DNA of 64,000 nt from Pseudoxanthomonas sacheonensis (lineage in GTDB: Bacteria > Pseudomonadota > Gammaproteobacteria > Xanthomonadales > Xanthomonadaceae): NCBI RefSeq assembly GCF_010093305.1, contig NZ_PDWS01000020.1, forward strand, positions 1-64,000, written 5' to 3'. Shown piece by piece: positions 27,191 to 35,869 of the stretch. The notes under the pieces were generated by a model. It saw only the letters and a list, made by a program, of their open reading frames with translations. It had not been told where the DNA came from and ran no database searches. Position numbers and translations under genes: made by a program. Numbering within the stretch: position 1 is the first letter of the stretch; each line of letters begins with the position of its first letter.

Positions 27191-28789
27191 TCACGCCGCC
27201 TGCGCTTCCGCTTCCTCGACAGGTGCGGAAGTCCGGATCAGGTGATCGAACGCGCTCAGCGCGGCCTTGGAACCTTCGCCCATCGCGATCACGATCTGCT
27301 TGTACGGCACCGTGGTCACATCGCCGGCGGCGAACACGCCGGGCAGCGAAGTCTGACCGCGTTCGTCGACGATGATCTCGCCGCGCGGGGACAAGTCGAT
27401 CGTGCCCTTCAGCCATTCGGTATTCGGCAGCAGGCCTATCTGCACGAACACGCCTTCCAACGCCAGCGCGTGCTTCACATTGTTGCCGCGGTCCTCGTAG
27501 ACCAGGCCGTTGACCTTCTGGCCGTCGCCGGTGACTTCGGTGGTCATGGCCGAGGTGACGACCTTGACGTTGGGCAGGCTGCGCAGCTTGCGTTGCAGCA
27601 CCTCGTCGGCGCGCAGCTGGTGGTCGAATTCGATCAGGGTGACGTGGCTGACGATGCCGGCCAGGTCGATGGCCGCTTCCACGCCGGAGTTGCCGCCGCC
27701 GATCACCGCCACGCGCTTGCCCTTGAACAGCGGGCCGTCGCAGTGCGGGCAGTAGGCCACGCCCTTGTTGCGGTATTCGTTCTCGCCGGGCACGTTCATC
27801 TGCCGCCAGCGCGCGCCGGTGGTCAGGATCACGGTCTTGCCTTTCAGCGAGGCGCCGTTGGCCAGCTGGATTTCGATCAGTTCATCGCCGCGCACCAGTT
27901 TCTCGGCGCGCTGCAGGTTCATGATGTCCACCTCGTACTGGCGCACGTGCTGTTCGAGCTGCGCGGCCATCTTCGGGCCTTCGGTTTCCTGCACCGAGAT
28001 GAAGTTCTCGATGTCCATGGTGTCCAGCACCTGGCCGCCGAAGCGTTCGGCCACCACGCCGGTGCGGATGCCCTTGCGCGCGGCATAGATGGCCGCCGCC
28101 GCGCCGGCCGGGCCGCCGCCGACGATCAGCACGTCGAAGGGCGCCTTGGCCGCGAGCTTCTTCGCATCGCGCGCAGTCGCGCCGGTGTCCAGCTTGGCGA
28201 CGATCTCTTCCACTTCCATGCGGCCCTGGCCGAAGACTTCGCCGTTGAGGTAGACGGTGGGCACCGCCATCACCTGGCGCGCTTCGACTTCCTGCTGGAA
28301 CAGCGCGCCGTCGATGGCGACGTGGTGGATATTGGGGTTCAGCACCGCCATCAGGTTCAGCGCCTGCACCACATCGGGGCAGTTCTGGCAGCTGAGCGAG
28401 AAATAGGTCTCGAACTTGAGCACGCCGCCAGGGCCCGGGCCTTCCAGGCTCTTGATCTGTTCGATCACGTCCTGCGCCGCGCGCGAGGGATGGCCGCCGA
28501 CCTGCAGCAGCGCCAGCACCAGCGAAGTGAATTCGTGGCCCATCGGAATGCCCGCGAAGCGCAGATGGATGTCGTGGCCAGGGCTGTTCAGGGCGAAGGA
28601 GGGCGTATGCGCATCGGCATCGCGGCGTTCGGTCAGGCTGATCTTGTCGGAGAGCAGGACCAGCTCGCCGAGCAGTTCCTCCATCTCGCGGGATTTTTCG
28701 CTGTCGTCCAGCGACGCCACGATTTCGATCGGGCGCGTCACCTTCTGGAGGTAGGCCTGCAACTGGGTTTTCAGATCGGCATCAAGCAT
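27191..28789 (-). CDS. ahpF: Alkyl hydroperoxide reductase subunit F
   Basis: 532 residues. This FAD/NADH-dependent disulfide reductase recycles AhpC. The N-terminal tandem thioredoxin-like domain carries CQNCPDV (about residue 128). The thioredoxin-reductase-like part has [21 protein letters not shown] (about residue 217), the active CPHCDGPLF (about residue 343) and [19 protein letters not shown] for NADH. It lies between ahpC and oxyR, with a stable hairpin in the ahpC-ahpF gap. Confidence 0.97.
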   Translation of the reverse strand: MLDADLKTQLQAYLQKVTRPIEIVASLDDSEKSREMEELLGELVLLSDKISLTERRDADAHTPSFALNSPGHDIHLRFAGIPMGHEFTSLVLALLQVGGHPSRAAQDVIEQIKSLEGPGPGGVLKFETYFSLSCQNCPDVVQALNLMAVLNPNIHHVAIDGALFQQEVEARQVMAVPTVYLNGEVFGQGRMEVEEIVAKLDTGATARDAKKLAAKAPFDVLIVGGGPAGAAAAIYAARKGIRTGVVAERFGGQVLDTMDIENFISVQETEGPKMAAQLEQHVRQYEVDIMNLQRAEKLVRGDELIEIQLANGASLKGKTVILTTGARWRQMNVPGENEYRNKGVAYCPHCDGPLFKGKRVAVIGGGNSGVEAAIDLAGIVSHVTLIEFDHQLRADEVLQRKLRSLPNVKVVTSAMTTEVTGDGQKVNGLVYEDRGNNVKHALALEGVFVQIGLLPNTEWLKGTIDLSPRGEIIVDERGQTSLPGVFAAGDVTTVPYKQIVIAMGEGSKAALSAFDHLIRTSAPVEEAEAQAA

Positions 28790-28819
28790 GGAGTACTCGC
28801 GTATTGGTTCCGATTAAAG

Positions 28820-28843
28820 CCCTCCCCCGCGTACGGGGGAGGG
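28820..28843. repeat. Stable hairpin in the ahpC-ahpF gap
   Basis: Ten-base perfect stem (28820-28829 with 28834-28843), C-rich then G-rich, with a CGTA loop, between ahpC and ahpF. No U-run follows, so it is more likely an attenuator or 3'-end stabiliser of ahpC mRNA than a full terminator. Confidence 0.75.
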
Positions 28844-28898
28844 GATCGCCTCTTTGGGGGAGGAGTGTTGTTGTGGAGCGTTGTTGCGAAGCCAGCGT

Positions 28899-29462
28899 TC
28901 AGATCTTGCCGACCAGGTCCAGCGACGGGGCCAAGGTCTTTTCGCCTTCCTTCCACTTGGCCGGGCACACTTCGCCCGGGTGGCTGGCGACGTAGCGGGC
29001 GGCCTTGAGCTTGCGCAAGGTTTCGCTGATGTCGCGGGCGATGGCGTTGTCGTGGATTTCCGCGGTCTTGATCACGCCTTCGGGATTGATGATGAAGGTG
29101 CCGCGCAGGGCCAGGCCTTCCTCGTCGATGTGCACGTCGAACGCGCGGGTCAGCTGGTGGGTCGGGTCGCCGACCAGCGGGAACTGCGCCTTGCCCACGG
29201 CCGGCGAAGTCTCGTGCCAGACCTTGTGCGAGAAATGCGTGTCGGTGGTGACGACGTAGACCTCGGCTCCGGCGTTCTGGAACTCGGCGTAATGGGTGGC
29301 GGCGTCTTCGACCTCGGTGGGGCAGTTGAAGGTGAAAGCGGCCGGCATGAAGATCAGCACGGACCAGTTGCCTTTCAGATCGGCGTCGGAAACCTGGATG
29401 AACTTGCCGTTGTGGAAGGCATTGGCGGTGAAGGGCTTCACTTGGGTATTGATCAGGGACAT
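28899..29462 (-). CDS. ahpC: Alkyl hydroperoxide reductase subunit C (peroxiredoxin)
   Basis: 187 residues, a typical 2-Cys peroxiredoxin that reduces H2O2 and organic hydroperoxides. The peroxidatic cysteine is in AFTFNCPTEVED (about residue 47) and the resolving one in GEVCPAKWKEG (about residue 166). SLINTQVKPFTANAFHNGKF at the N-terminus is characteristic of AhpC. It is the promoter-proximal gene of an ahpC-ahpF-oxyR group; the upstream AT-rich region carries OxyR-like motifs. Confidence 0.98.
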   Translation of the reverse strand: MSLINTQVKPFTANAFHNGKFIQVSDADLKGNWSVLIFMPAAFTFNCPTEVEDAATHYAEFQNAGAEVYVVTTDTHFSHKVWHETSPAVGKAQFPLVGDPTHQLTRAFDVHIDEEGLALRGTFIINPEGVIKTAEIHDNAIARDISETLRKLKAARYVASHPGEVCPAKWKEGEKTLAPSLDLVGKI

Positions 29463-29487
29463 CTATGCTTCCTTCGTTGGTGGGGTG

Positions 29488-29570
29488 ATTGATAGGTGCT
29501 GTGAATATTAGTGCCGATCGATTGATATCTCTAATCGATTAATGGCATTATATTGATAGGTAGTGACTAT
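29488..29570 (-). promoter_or_regulatory. Probable OxyR-responsive promoter region of ahpC
   Basis: AT-rich gap between divergent ahpC and prmC. ATTGATA occurs three times, at 29488, 29521 and 29552, spaced 33 and 31 bases (about three helical turns). The last is part of ATAG-N7-CTAT (29556-29570), the OxyR half-site format. A palindrome ATCGATT-N9-AATCGAT spans 29517-29539. Adjacency to ahpC and oxyR supports OxyR binding; this is inference. Confidence 0.6.
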
Positions 29571-29631
29571 TGAATGACTGCGGCCTTCCTACCCGGTCAG
29601 GGCGCTATACCCGCAGGTCCCACCCGCTACG

Positions 29632-30474
29632 ATGTCGCCGATGGATACGAGCCCGCCCCGACTGGATGCAGTTTTGCGCCAGGCCAGTGAACGCATCGAG
29701 ATGGTCGATGCCAGGCCCTTGCTCGCCCATGCGCTGGACAAGCCGGTGTCCTGGCTGTACGCGCATGGCGACGAAACCGTCGAGGCATCCGCGTTGCGGC
29801 GCTTCCAGGCGCTGCTCGAGGCGCGCGAATCGGGCCGGCCGGTCGCCTATCTCACCGGCCGGCGCGGTTTCTGGACGCTCGATCTCGCGGTCACGGCCGA
29901 CACGCTGATCCCACGCCCGGAGACCGAGCTGCTGGTCGAACTGGCATTGCGGCGGCTGCCGGTCGCGCTTCCGTTGCGGGTCGCCGATCTGGGCACCGGC
30001 AGCGGCGCCATTGCGCTTGCGATCGCCAAGGAGCGTCCGCAATGCAGCGTCGTCGCCACTGACGCCAGCGCGGCGGCCTTGCAGGTCGCGCGCGGCAACG
30101 CCCACGACCACGCGATCGCCAACGTGCAGTTCCGCGAGGGAAGCTGGTTTGCGCCGCTGACAGGCGAACGCTTCGATCTCATCGCCAGCAATCCGCCGTA
30201 CATCGCCGAGGGCGACGCGCATCTTGCGCAAGGCGATCTGCGGTTCGAGCCGGCGGCCGCGTTGTCTTCGGGCAGCGACGGGTTGGACGACATCCGCGAA
30301 CTGGTTCGCGGTGCCGACGATTTCCTTCAGGCCGGCGGCTGGTTGTTGCTGGAACACGGCGTCGATCAGGGTGCGGCGATCCGGCGACTGTTTGCAGCGG
30401 CGGGATTTGTCGAAATAGCGACCGAGCGCGACCTCGAGTCGCGCGATAGAGTGACGTTGGGGCGTCGGCCGTGA
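29632..30474 (+). CDS. prmC: Peptide chain release factor N5-glutamine methyltransferase
   Basis: About 280 residues. It methylates the GGQ glutamine of RF1 and RF2. The N-terminal substrate-binding helical domain ([22 protein letters not shown]) precedes [27 protein letters not shown], the SAM motif [18 protein letters not shown] (about residue 122) and the catalytic [11 protein letters not shown] (about residue 186). A start at 29632 or 29641 is possible. prmC often follows prfA, but here prfA is some 28 kb away with hemA. Confidence 0.94.
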   Translation: MSPMDTSPPRLDAVLRQASERIEMVDARPLLAHALDKPVSWLYAHGDETVEASALRRFQALLEARESGRPVAYLTGRRGFWTLDLAVTADTLIPRPETELLVELALRRLPVALPLRVADLGTGSGAIALAIAKERPQCSVVATDASAAALQVARGNAHDHAIANVQFREGSWFAPLTGERFDLIASNPPYIAEGDAHLAQGDLRFEPAAALSSGSDGLDDIRELVRGADDFLQAGGWLLLEHGVDQGAAIRRLFAAAGFVEIATERDLESRDRVTLGRRP

Positions 30475-30777
30475 TGCGGAGCATGGCAAGGACCGCAATG
30501 TCCATCGTTATGCCGGAGCTCTAATCCTTGCGATCGTCATCCCAGCGAAAGCTGGGATCCATCTTGATCTTGTTTTTCGTCGTAAAGCCTTGAAGCAAGA
30601 GCAAAGTCAAAATGGATGACCAGCCATTCGGCTGTTGAGGAGCACTTCCAGCTTTCGCTGGGATGACCTCATGAGTGGCGGGGTTCGCATGCGAAGTGCG
30701 ACCCGCGCCTGCCGTCGAAACAACGAAGCAATCGCCCCTGCGCTAAACTTCGCGCTCCCAGATCGCAGGTCACACCC
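30475..30777. other. Intergenic region prmC-pip with inverted repeat
   Basis: 303 bases without a gene. It holds an 18-base inverted repeat at 30536-30553 and 30650-30667 (gtcatcccagcgaaagct type, variant of family C) spaced by about 96 bases. The left arm continues with gggatccatcttgatcttg, a string also present at 38278-38298. The last 100 bases before pip presumably hold its promoter; no clear boxes seen. Confidence 0.8.
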
Positions 30778-31722
30778 ATGCGTCAGCTCTACCCGGAAAT
30801 CGAACCCTTCGACACCGGTACGCTCAAGGTCGACGAACGCCACACGCTCTACTACGAACAGTGCGGCAATCCGCATGGCAAGCCGGTGGTGCTGCTGCAC
30901 GGCGGCCCGGGCGGCGGCTGCAGCCCGAAGATGCGGCGTTTCCACGACCCGGCCAAATACCGCATCGTGCTGTTCGACCAGCGCGGTTCCGGCCGCTCCA
31001 CGCCGCATGCGGATCTGGTGGACAACACCACTTGGCACCTGGTCGCGGACATTGAACGGCTGCGCGAAAAACTCGGCATCGACTGGTGGCAGGTATTCGG
31101 CGGCAGCTGGGGTTCCACCCTGGCGCTGGCCTACGCGCAGAAACATCCGCAGCGGGTGACCGAACTGGTCCTGCGCGGCATCTTCATGCTGCGGCGCTGG
31201 GAGCTGGAATGGTTCTACCAGGAAGGCTGCTCGCGCCTGTTCCCCGATGCATGGGAGCACTTCCTGGAGCCGATTCCGGCGGTGGAGCGTCACGATCTGA
31301 TCTCTTCCTTCCACCGCCGCCTGACCAGCGAAGACGAAGCCACCCGCCTGGCTGCGGCCCGCGCGTGGAGCGTATGGGAAGGCGCTACCAGTTTCCTGCG
31401 CGTGGACCAGGATTTCATCAGCGGACACCAAGACGCCGCCTTCGCGCTGGCCTTCGCCCGCATCGAGAACCATTACTTCGTCAACGGCGGTTTCTTCGAA
31501 GTGGAGGACCAGTTGCTGCGCGACGCGTACAGGATCGCCGACATCCCGGGCGTGATCGTGCACGGCCGCTACGACGTGGTCTGCCCGATGGCCAACGCCT
31601 GGGACTTGCACAAGGCCTGGCCGAAAGCGCAGCTGGTGATCTCGCCGACGGCGGGGCACTCGGCGTTCGAAGCAGAGCATGTGGATGCGCTGGTGACCGC
31701 CACCGACAAATTCGCTTTGTAG
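30778..31722 (+). CDS. pip: Proline iminopeptidase (prolyl aminopeptidase), S33 family
   Basis: 314 residues, alpha/beta-hydrolase. It removes N-terminal proline from peptides in the cytoplasm. The signature blocks are LLHGGPGGGCSP (oxyanion loop, about residue 38), LFDQRGSGRSTPH, the nucleophile elbow VFGGSWGSTLALAYAQ (Ser near residue 110), and the late VHGRYDVVCPMANAWDL and AGHSAFE for the Asp and His. The TAG stop is also the start of the palindrome at 31719. Confidence 0.96.
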   Translation: MRQLYPEIEPFDTGTLKVDERHTLYYEQCGNPHGKPVVLLHGGPGGGCSPKMRRFHDPAKYRIVLFDQRGSGRSTPHADLVDNTTWHLVADIERLREKLGIDWWQVFGGSWGSTLALAYAQKHPQRVTELVLRGIFMLRRWELEWFYQEGCSRLFPDAWEHFLEPIPAVERHDLISSFHRRLTSEDEATRLAAARAWSVWEGATSFLRVDQDFISGHQDAAFALAFARIENHYFVNGGFFEVEDQLLRDAYRIADIPGVIVHGRYDVVCPMANAWDLHKAWPKAQLVISPTAGHSAFEAEHVDALVTATDKFAL

Positions 31723-31813
31723 GAGCTGCGCAAGCTGCGACCGGAATCTTTCCGGTCGCAAGAGGCAGCAACCGGCAGCCCATCTTCACAGTCGCAGCTT
31801 ACGCAGCTCCTGC
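31719..31813. repeat. Inverted repeat, family J
   Basis: 23-base arms at 31719-31741 and 31791-31813 (gtaggagctgcgcaagctgc type, one mismatch). It lies between convergent genes. The left arm contains the pip stop codon, and the right arm encodes the C-terminal ELRKLRL of the transglutaminase-like gene. Confidence 0.88.
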
Positions 31814-32652
31814 GTGGCGGTGGGTTCGCGAGGAATCAACGCTTCCACGAAGGTTTCCTCCGACCACACCTCGAACTTCTCCAGCGTATTCGGCCCGAAG
31901 GTGTTGCTGATCGCCACGTCGGCCGCATCGCGTCCGCGCGCGATCAGCACGCGGCCGATACGCGGGAAGTTGTGGCGTGCGTCGAAGGTGTACCACTGGC
32001 CGTCGAGGAAAGTTTCGAACCAGGCCGAGAAATCCATCGGCGCCGTGCTGGGCGGCACGCCGAAATCGCCGATGTAACCGGTGCAGTAGCGCGCCGGGAT
32101 GTTCATGCAGCGGCAGAGCGCCACTGCCGAATGAGCGAAATCGCGGCACACGCCGCGCCCTTCTTGCAATGCTTGCGCGGCGCCTTTGGTGGCGTTGGCG
32201 AACTCGTAGCCGAACTGGATGCGATTGTGCACGTAGTCGCAGATGGCCTGCACGCGCGCCCAGCCGGTGGGCGTATGGCCGAACAGATCCCAGGCTTGCT
32301 CGGCGAGCTTGTCGGTCTCGCAGTAGCGGCTGCCCAGCAGGTAGACCAGGGTTTCATCCGGCAATTGATAGACCGGAATCTGCTGCGCGTCGGGGACCAC
32401 CGCATCGGTCCAGCCAGTGTCGCGCACCACGACATCCGAGGACACGGTGAAGGACCCGGCCGGCGAAACCAGCCGCGTGCAGAGATTGCCGAAGCCGTCG
32501 TGGTACTGCTGCAGCGGAACGGCCGGCGAAGTCTGCAGTTCCTTGGCGATGGCGATGTCCGTGCGCCGCGAATCGTGCACGTTCAAGGTCAGCAGCATCG
32601 GCGTCGGTTCGGGGAAGCGGTGGGTGATTTCGAAACCGAGGCGTATCAGCAC
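31786..32652 (-). CDS. Transglutaminase-like (cysteine protease fold) protein
   Basis: 288 residues. A beta-rich N-terminal domain opens with LIRLGFEITHRFPEPTPMLLTLNVH as in this family, followed by a transglutaminase core: GRGVCRDFAHSAVALCRCMNIPARYC (catalytic Cys about residue 171) and YTFDARHNFPRIGRVLIARGRDAADVA (His/Asp region). Members are predicted amide or peptide hydrolases of unknown substrate. A GTG at 32652 with GGAG seven bases before it gives the family N-terminus. The last residues fall in a palindromic repeat. Confidence 0.88.
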   Translation of the reverse strand: MLIRLGFEITHRFPEPTPMLLTLNVHDSRRTDIAIAKELQTSPAVPLQQYHDGFGNLCTRLVSPAGSFTVSSDVVVRDTGWTDAVVPDAQQIPVYQLPDETLVYLLGSRYCETDKLAEQAWDLFGHTPTGWARVQAICDYVHNRIQFGYEFANATKGAAQALQEGRGVCRDFAHSAVALCRCMNIPARYCTGYIGDFGVPPSTAPMDFSAWFETFLDGQWYTFDARHNFPRIGRVLIARGRDAADVAISNTFGPNTLEKFEVWSEETFVEALIPREPTATQELRKLRL

Positions 32653-32761
32653 GGGAAACTCCGGGGCATGGAGCCGCCGGCACTGCATCGCACCGTGCAG
32701 GTGCAACGGGCGGAATAGCGGTGCTGGAAGCGTGGGGTAGCACCGTTGTAGCAGAAGCGGA

Positions 32762-33541
32762 TCAGCCGTGCGTCAAATCCGGCAACAGTGCAGGCAGAAT
32801 CCGGGCCAGCCGCTCGGCCCATTCTTCCTGTCCCGCTGCATCGTCAATCAGGTCCTGCCGGATTTCCAGCTCCACGTGCAATAGCCCGCGCTGCTCGCCA
32901 TGCACCGGAACGGCGAAGTCGCTGGTGTCGCTGACCGCGTACGGTTCGTTGTCGCCGACTACCAGTCCCGCCTCCGCACGCAGCGCGTCGCGCAAGGCAT
33001 GGGCCAGGCGCGCATCGCGGTGATAGAGCACGCCTGTATGCCAGGGCCGCACGAAGCCTGCGAACACAGGGGTGAAGCTGTGCAGCGAGACCAGCACCGG
33101 TGCGGGTGACTCTTCGCTGCGGCGATCCAGTTCCTGGGTGATACGCGCGTGATAGGGCGCGAAGATCTCCAACGCGCGTGCGGTCCTGGCGTCGTCGTCC
33201 AAGCTTTCATTACCGGGAATTGTGGTCCCATCGCTGACCGCGACTATCGAGCCGGGCGCTTCCAGCGGACGGTTGCAGTCGATCACCAGCCGCGAATAGG
33301 TCTGCAGGATGGCGAAGGCGTCGAGCTTTTCCGAGAGGCGTTCGGCCAGGCCGGCGATGCCGATGTCCCAGCCGATATGGCGATCGAGTTCGGCCTGCGT
33401 CAGGCCCATATCGCCCAGGCGCGCGGGGATTTTTTGTCCGGCATGGTCGGCGATCAGTACGAAAGGGGAATCGCCATGTTCGCGATGCACGGTGAAGGGG
33501 GCCGGATCGTCCGCGCCCAGCAACGTCGCCAGGCTATCCAC
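32762..33541 (-). CDS. N-formylglutamate amidohydrolase family protein
   Basis: 259 residues. Family blocks are SPFVLIADHAGQKIPARLG (about residue 26), DRHIGWDIGIAGLAERLS, YSRLVIDCNRPL and LVSLHSFTPVFAG (metal/catalytic region, about residue 150), then HVELEIRQDLI. HutG-type members hydrolyse N-formylglutamate; no histidine-degradation genes are nearby, so the substrate may differ. The start overlaps the 3' end of the Nudix gene by 8 bases. Confidence 0.85.
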   Translation of the reverse strand: MDSLATLLGADDPAPFTVHREHGDSPFVLIADHAGQKIPARLGDMGLTQAELDRHIGWDIGIAGLAERLSEKLDAFAILQTYSRLVIDCNRPLEAPGSIVAVSDGTTIPGNESLDDDARTARALEIFAPYHARITQELDRRSEESPAPVLVSLHSFTPVFAGFVRPWHTGVLYHRDARLAHALRDALRAEAGLVVGDNEPYAVSDTSDFAVPVHGEQRGLLHVELEIRQDLIDDAAGQEEWAERLARILPALLPDLTHG

Positions 33542-34085
33542 GCGGCGCGCCGTCCAGGTGATGGTCGATCATCCACAAACCGGCCCACAGTTTGGCGTCC
33601 AGTTCGTAGCCTTCGGCCATTTTGCGCACCAGCCACGCGGCGGCCTGTTTGCGCGGGATCTCGTGGACGGTGATGTTCTCGTCGCCATCGCCGCCCCCCG
33701 CGCCGACCCGGGTCAGGCCGGTGGCGCGGACGAAGGCGATCTTTTCGCTGGCCATGCCCGAAGAGGTCGGACCGATCATCAGTACTTCCGCGTGCGCGGC
33801 GGTCCAGCCGGTTTCCTCTTCCAGCTCGCGGACCGCCGATATCTCGATGGATTCGTCGGCATGGATGTCGCCCACCAGTCCGGCCGGCATCTCGATGGTC
33901 GCCGCCTGCAGCGGCACGCGGAATTGTTCGACGAACAGCACCTTGTCCTCCGGCGTCACCGCGATGATGATCGCGGCCAGTCCGGTGGCGTGGGTGCGTT
34001 CCACGTATTCCCATGTGCCGCGCTCCAACATGCGCAGGTATTTGCCTTCGTAGACGGTCTTGGGGGATGCGGTCTTGTCGTTCAT
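33534..34085 (-). CDS. Nudix hydrolase (ADP-ribose pyrophosphatase-like)
   Basis: 183 residues. The Nudix box is complete: a glycine five residues before the first Glu (GDIHADESIEISAVRELEEETG, about residues 72-93) with the REx2EExG metal-binding core. Flanking EQFRVPLQAATIEMPAGLVGD resembles ADP-sugar pyrophosphatases (NudF type). It probably clears ADP-ribose or related nucleotides. Overlaps the amidohydrolase gene downstream. Confidence 0.9.
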   Translation of the reverse strand: MNDKTASPKTVYEGKYLRMLERGTWEYVERTHATGLAAIIIAVTPEDKVLFVEQFRVPLQAATIEMPAGLVGDIHADESIEISAVRELEEETGWTAAHAEVLMIGPTSSGMASEKIAFVRATGLTRVGAGGGDGDENITVHEIPRKQAAAWLVRKMAEGYELDAKLWAGLWMIDHHLDGAPRG

Positions 34086-34116
34086 GCGTACATGCTAACG
34101 GGAAGATAAGAACCGA

Positions 34117-34189
34117 TGTAGGAGCGGGCCCTGCCCGCGACGAAGCTTCACTGGGAAAGCCCCGGTCGCGGGCAGGGCCCGCTCCTACA
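34117..34189. repeat. REP-like palindrome, family A copy 3
   Basis: 25-base perfect arms at 34117-34141 and 34165-34189, the same as at 542 and 17545. The right arm contains the TAG stop (34185-34187) of the exonuclease gene. It lies upstream of the Nudix gene. Confidence 0.9.
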
Positions 34190-35108
34190 AGGCATTGTCG
34201 GCAAGGCCGGCGGCGGCGCGCAGCCGCCGGCGCGTCATCGGGCCGAAGCGCAGCGATTCGGAAAGCGCATCGAGCATGCCGGCGTCGACGCTGGCGCGGA
34301 CGAAGTCCGGTTCCGCGCCGTCCACCGGCGCATCCAGCGCGATGGTCGACAGTTGCCGCCACAGCAGCGCATGTTCGCGTTGCTCGCGCAGGCGCACGGC
34401 CATCTGCGCCGCGCCGCGCAGGCGCAGGAAGGCTACCTCGTCGATACGCGCAAGCAGAACGTCCAGGCTGCCGAAATGCGCCAGCAGGATCGCCGCCGAC
34501 TTGGCGCCGATGCCGGTGACGCCGGGAATGTTGTCGACCGCATCGCCGGTGAGCGCCAGGTAGTCCGCGATCTGGGCGGCTTCCACGCCATGGCGCGCCT
34601 TCACCCCGGCCATGCCCCAGCGCTGCCCGCGGGCGAAATCCCACTGCTCGTCGGATTCCATCAGCAATTGCGACATGTCCTTGTCGGCCGACACGATGAC
34701 CCCGCGGAAGCCGCGCGGCCGGGCGAAGTGCAGCGCGCTGCCGATCAGGTCGTCGGCCTCGTATTCGCTATGCGCCAGCACGTTCAGGCCCAGTGCGGCG
34801 CACAGCGCCTTGCAGTGGGTGAACTGGCGCTTGAGTTCTTCCGGCGCAGGGTCGCGGTTGGCCTTGTAGGCCGGATACAGCTTGTTGCGGAAACAGCTGT
34901 CCAGCGCTTCGTCGAAAGCGATGGCGATGTTCTGCGGACGCTCCTGTTCCAGCAGTTCCAGCACGAAGCGCGCGAAGCCATGCACCGCATTGGTCGGCCA
35001 GCCATCGGCATCGTGGAACTGGTCGGGCATGGAATGCCAGGCGCGGAACACGTACAGGCTGGCGTCCACCAGATACAGGGGCTTGGGCGCGACCATTGCT
35101 TCAGGCAT
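34185..35108 (-). CDS. 5'-3' exonuclease / flap endonuclease-like protein
   Basis: 307 residues, equivalent to the 5' nuclease domain of DNA polymerase I as a free protein (Xni/ExoIX-like). Visible: LYLVDASLYVFRAWH at the N-terminus, NAVHGFARFVLELL, AFDEALDSCFRNKLYPAYKANRD (acidic metal ligands and arch lysines), EADDLIG, SADKDMSQLL and the helix-three-turn-helix DNIPGVTGIGAKSAAILL (about residue 196). It would process flaps or RNA primers. The start overlaps the nitroreductase stop by 8 bases. The stop codon lies in a palindrome. Confidence 0.9.
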   Translation of the reverse strand: MPEAMVAPKPLYLVDASLYVFRAWHSMPDQFHDADGWPTNAVHGFARFVLELLEQERPQNIAIAFDEALDSCFRNKLYPAYKANRDPAPEELKRQFTHCKALCAALGLNVLAHSEYEADDLIGSALHFARPRGFRGVIVSADKDMSQLLMESDEQWDFARGQRWGMAGVKARHGVEAAQIADYLALTGDAVDNIPGVTGIGAKSAAILLAHFGSLDVLLARIDEVAFLRLRGAAQMAVRLREQREHALLWRQLSTIALDAPVDGAEPDFVRASVDAGMLDALSESLRFGPMTRRRLRAAAGLADNAL

Positions 35109-35706
35109 GGTTCGACGTGCTCACCACCGACGGTGGCTGCCAGTCGCTCAGCAAGGCCGCGACCTGTGGGCGCTCGCGCTCGGGCACATCCAGCTTGGGT
35201 GTGCCGATATGGATGAAACCGACGACCTTTTCGTTTTCCCGCAGGCCCAGGGTCCGTCCGATCGCTTCGTCGTAGGCGGCCCAACCGGTCAGCCATTGCG
35301 CGCCGAAACCGAGCGCCTGCGCCGACTGCAGCAGCGCGAAGCAGACGCAACCGGCGCTGAGCAGTTGCTCCTGCTCTGGCACCTTGTGATCCGGGGTGAG
35401 CCGCGCTATCACGGCGATGATCAGCGGCGCATGGGAAAAGCGCATGCGTTCCTTCTCGATGGCCGCCGCAGGCGCCTGCGGATCGCGCTGCAGGGTGCGT
35501 GCGACCAGCGCTTCGCCCAGCGCATGGCGGGCCAGGCCCTGTATGCGAAGCAAGCGGAAGGGCACCAGCTTGCCGTGATCGGGCACCCGCACCGCGGCCC
35601 GCAGCATGCGCGTCAAGGTGGCGTCGTCGGGACCGGGCTCGGTCAGCTGTTTGGAGGGGACGGAAAGGCGGCTATCGAGGAATTGCAATGGGTTCGGGGT
35701 GGTCAT
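35101..35706 (-). CDS. Nitroreductase-family protein
   Basis: 201 residues of the FMN-dependent nitroreductase fold: LDSRLSVPSKQLTEPGPDD at the N-terminus, RVPDHGKLVPFRLLRIQG (FMN contact), LLSAGCVCFALLQSAQALGFGAQWLTGW and GFIHIGTP near the C-terminus. It resembles YdjA-type reductases. The physiological substrate is unknown. It is the first gene of an exonuclease-Nudix-amidohydrolase-transglutaminase group on this strand and is divergent from the DUF1631 gene. Confidence 0.9.
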   Translation of the reverse strand: MTTPNPLQFLDSRLSVPSKQLTEPGPDDATLTRMLRAAVRVPDHGKLVPFRLLRIQGLARHALGEALVARTLQRDPQAPAAAIEKERMRFSHAPLIIAVIARLTPDHKVPEQEQLLSAGCVCFALLQSAQALGFGAQWLTGWAAYDEAIGRTLGLRENEKVVGFIHIGTPKLDVPERERPQVAALLSDWQPPSVVSTSNHA

Positions 35707-35869
35707 GGGGGCTAGTTTAGCGTTTCATGCATGTTGCACGGCATCAAAGTGCCTAACGGGTCACGGTTGCCGCAGACCGCGATTCCCTAAGCTGTGCGGG
35801 TGGGACTAGGAGTTCCGATCCTGTCCAGCCCCCGACACAAATCGCCTGCCAAGGCGGGGAACCTTGAGC

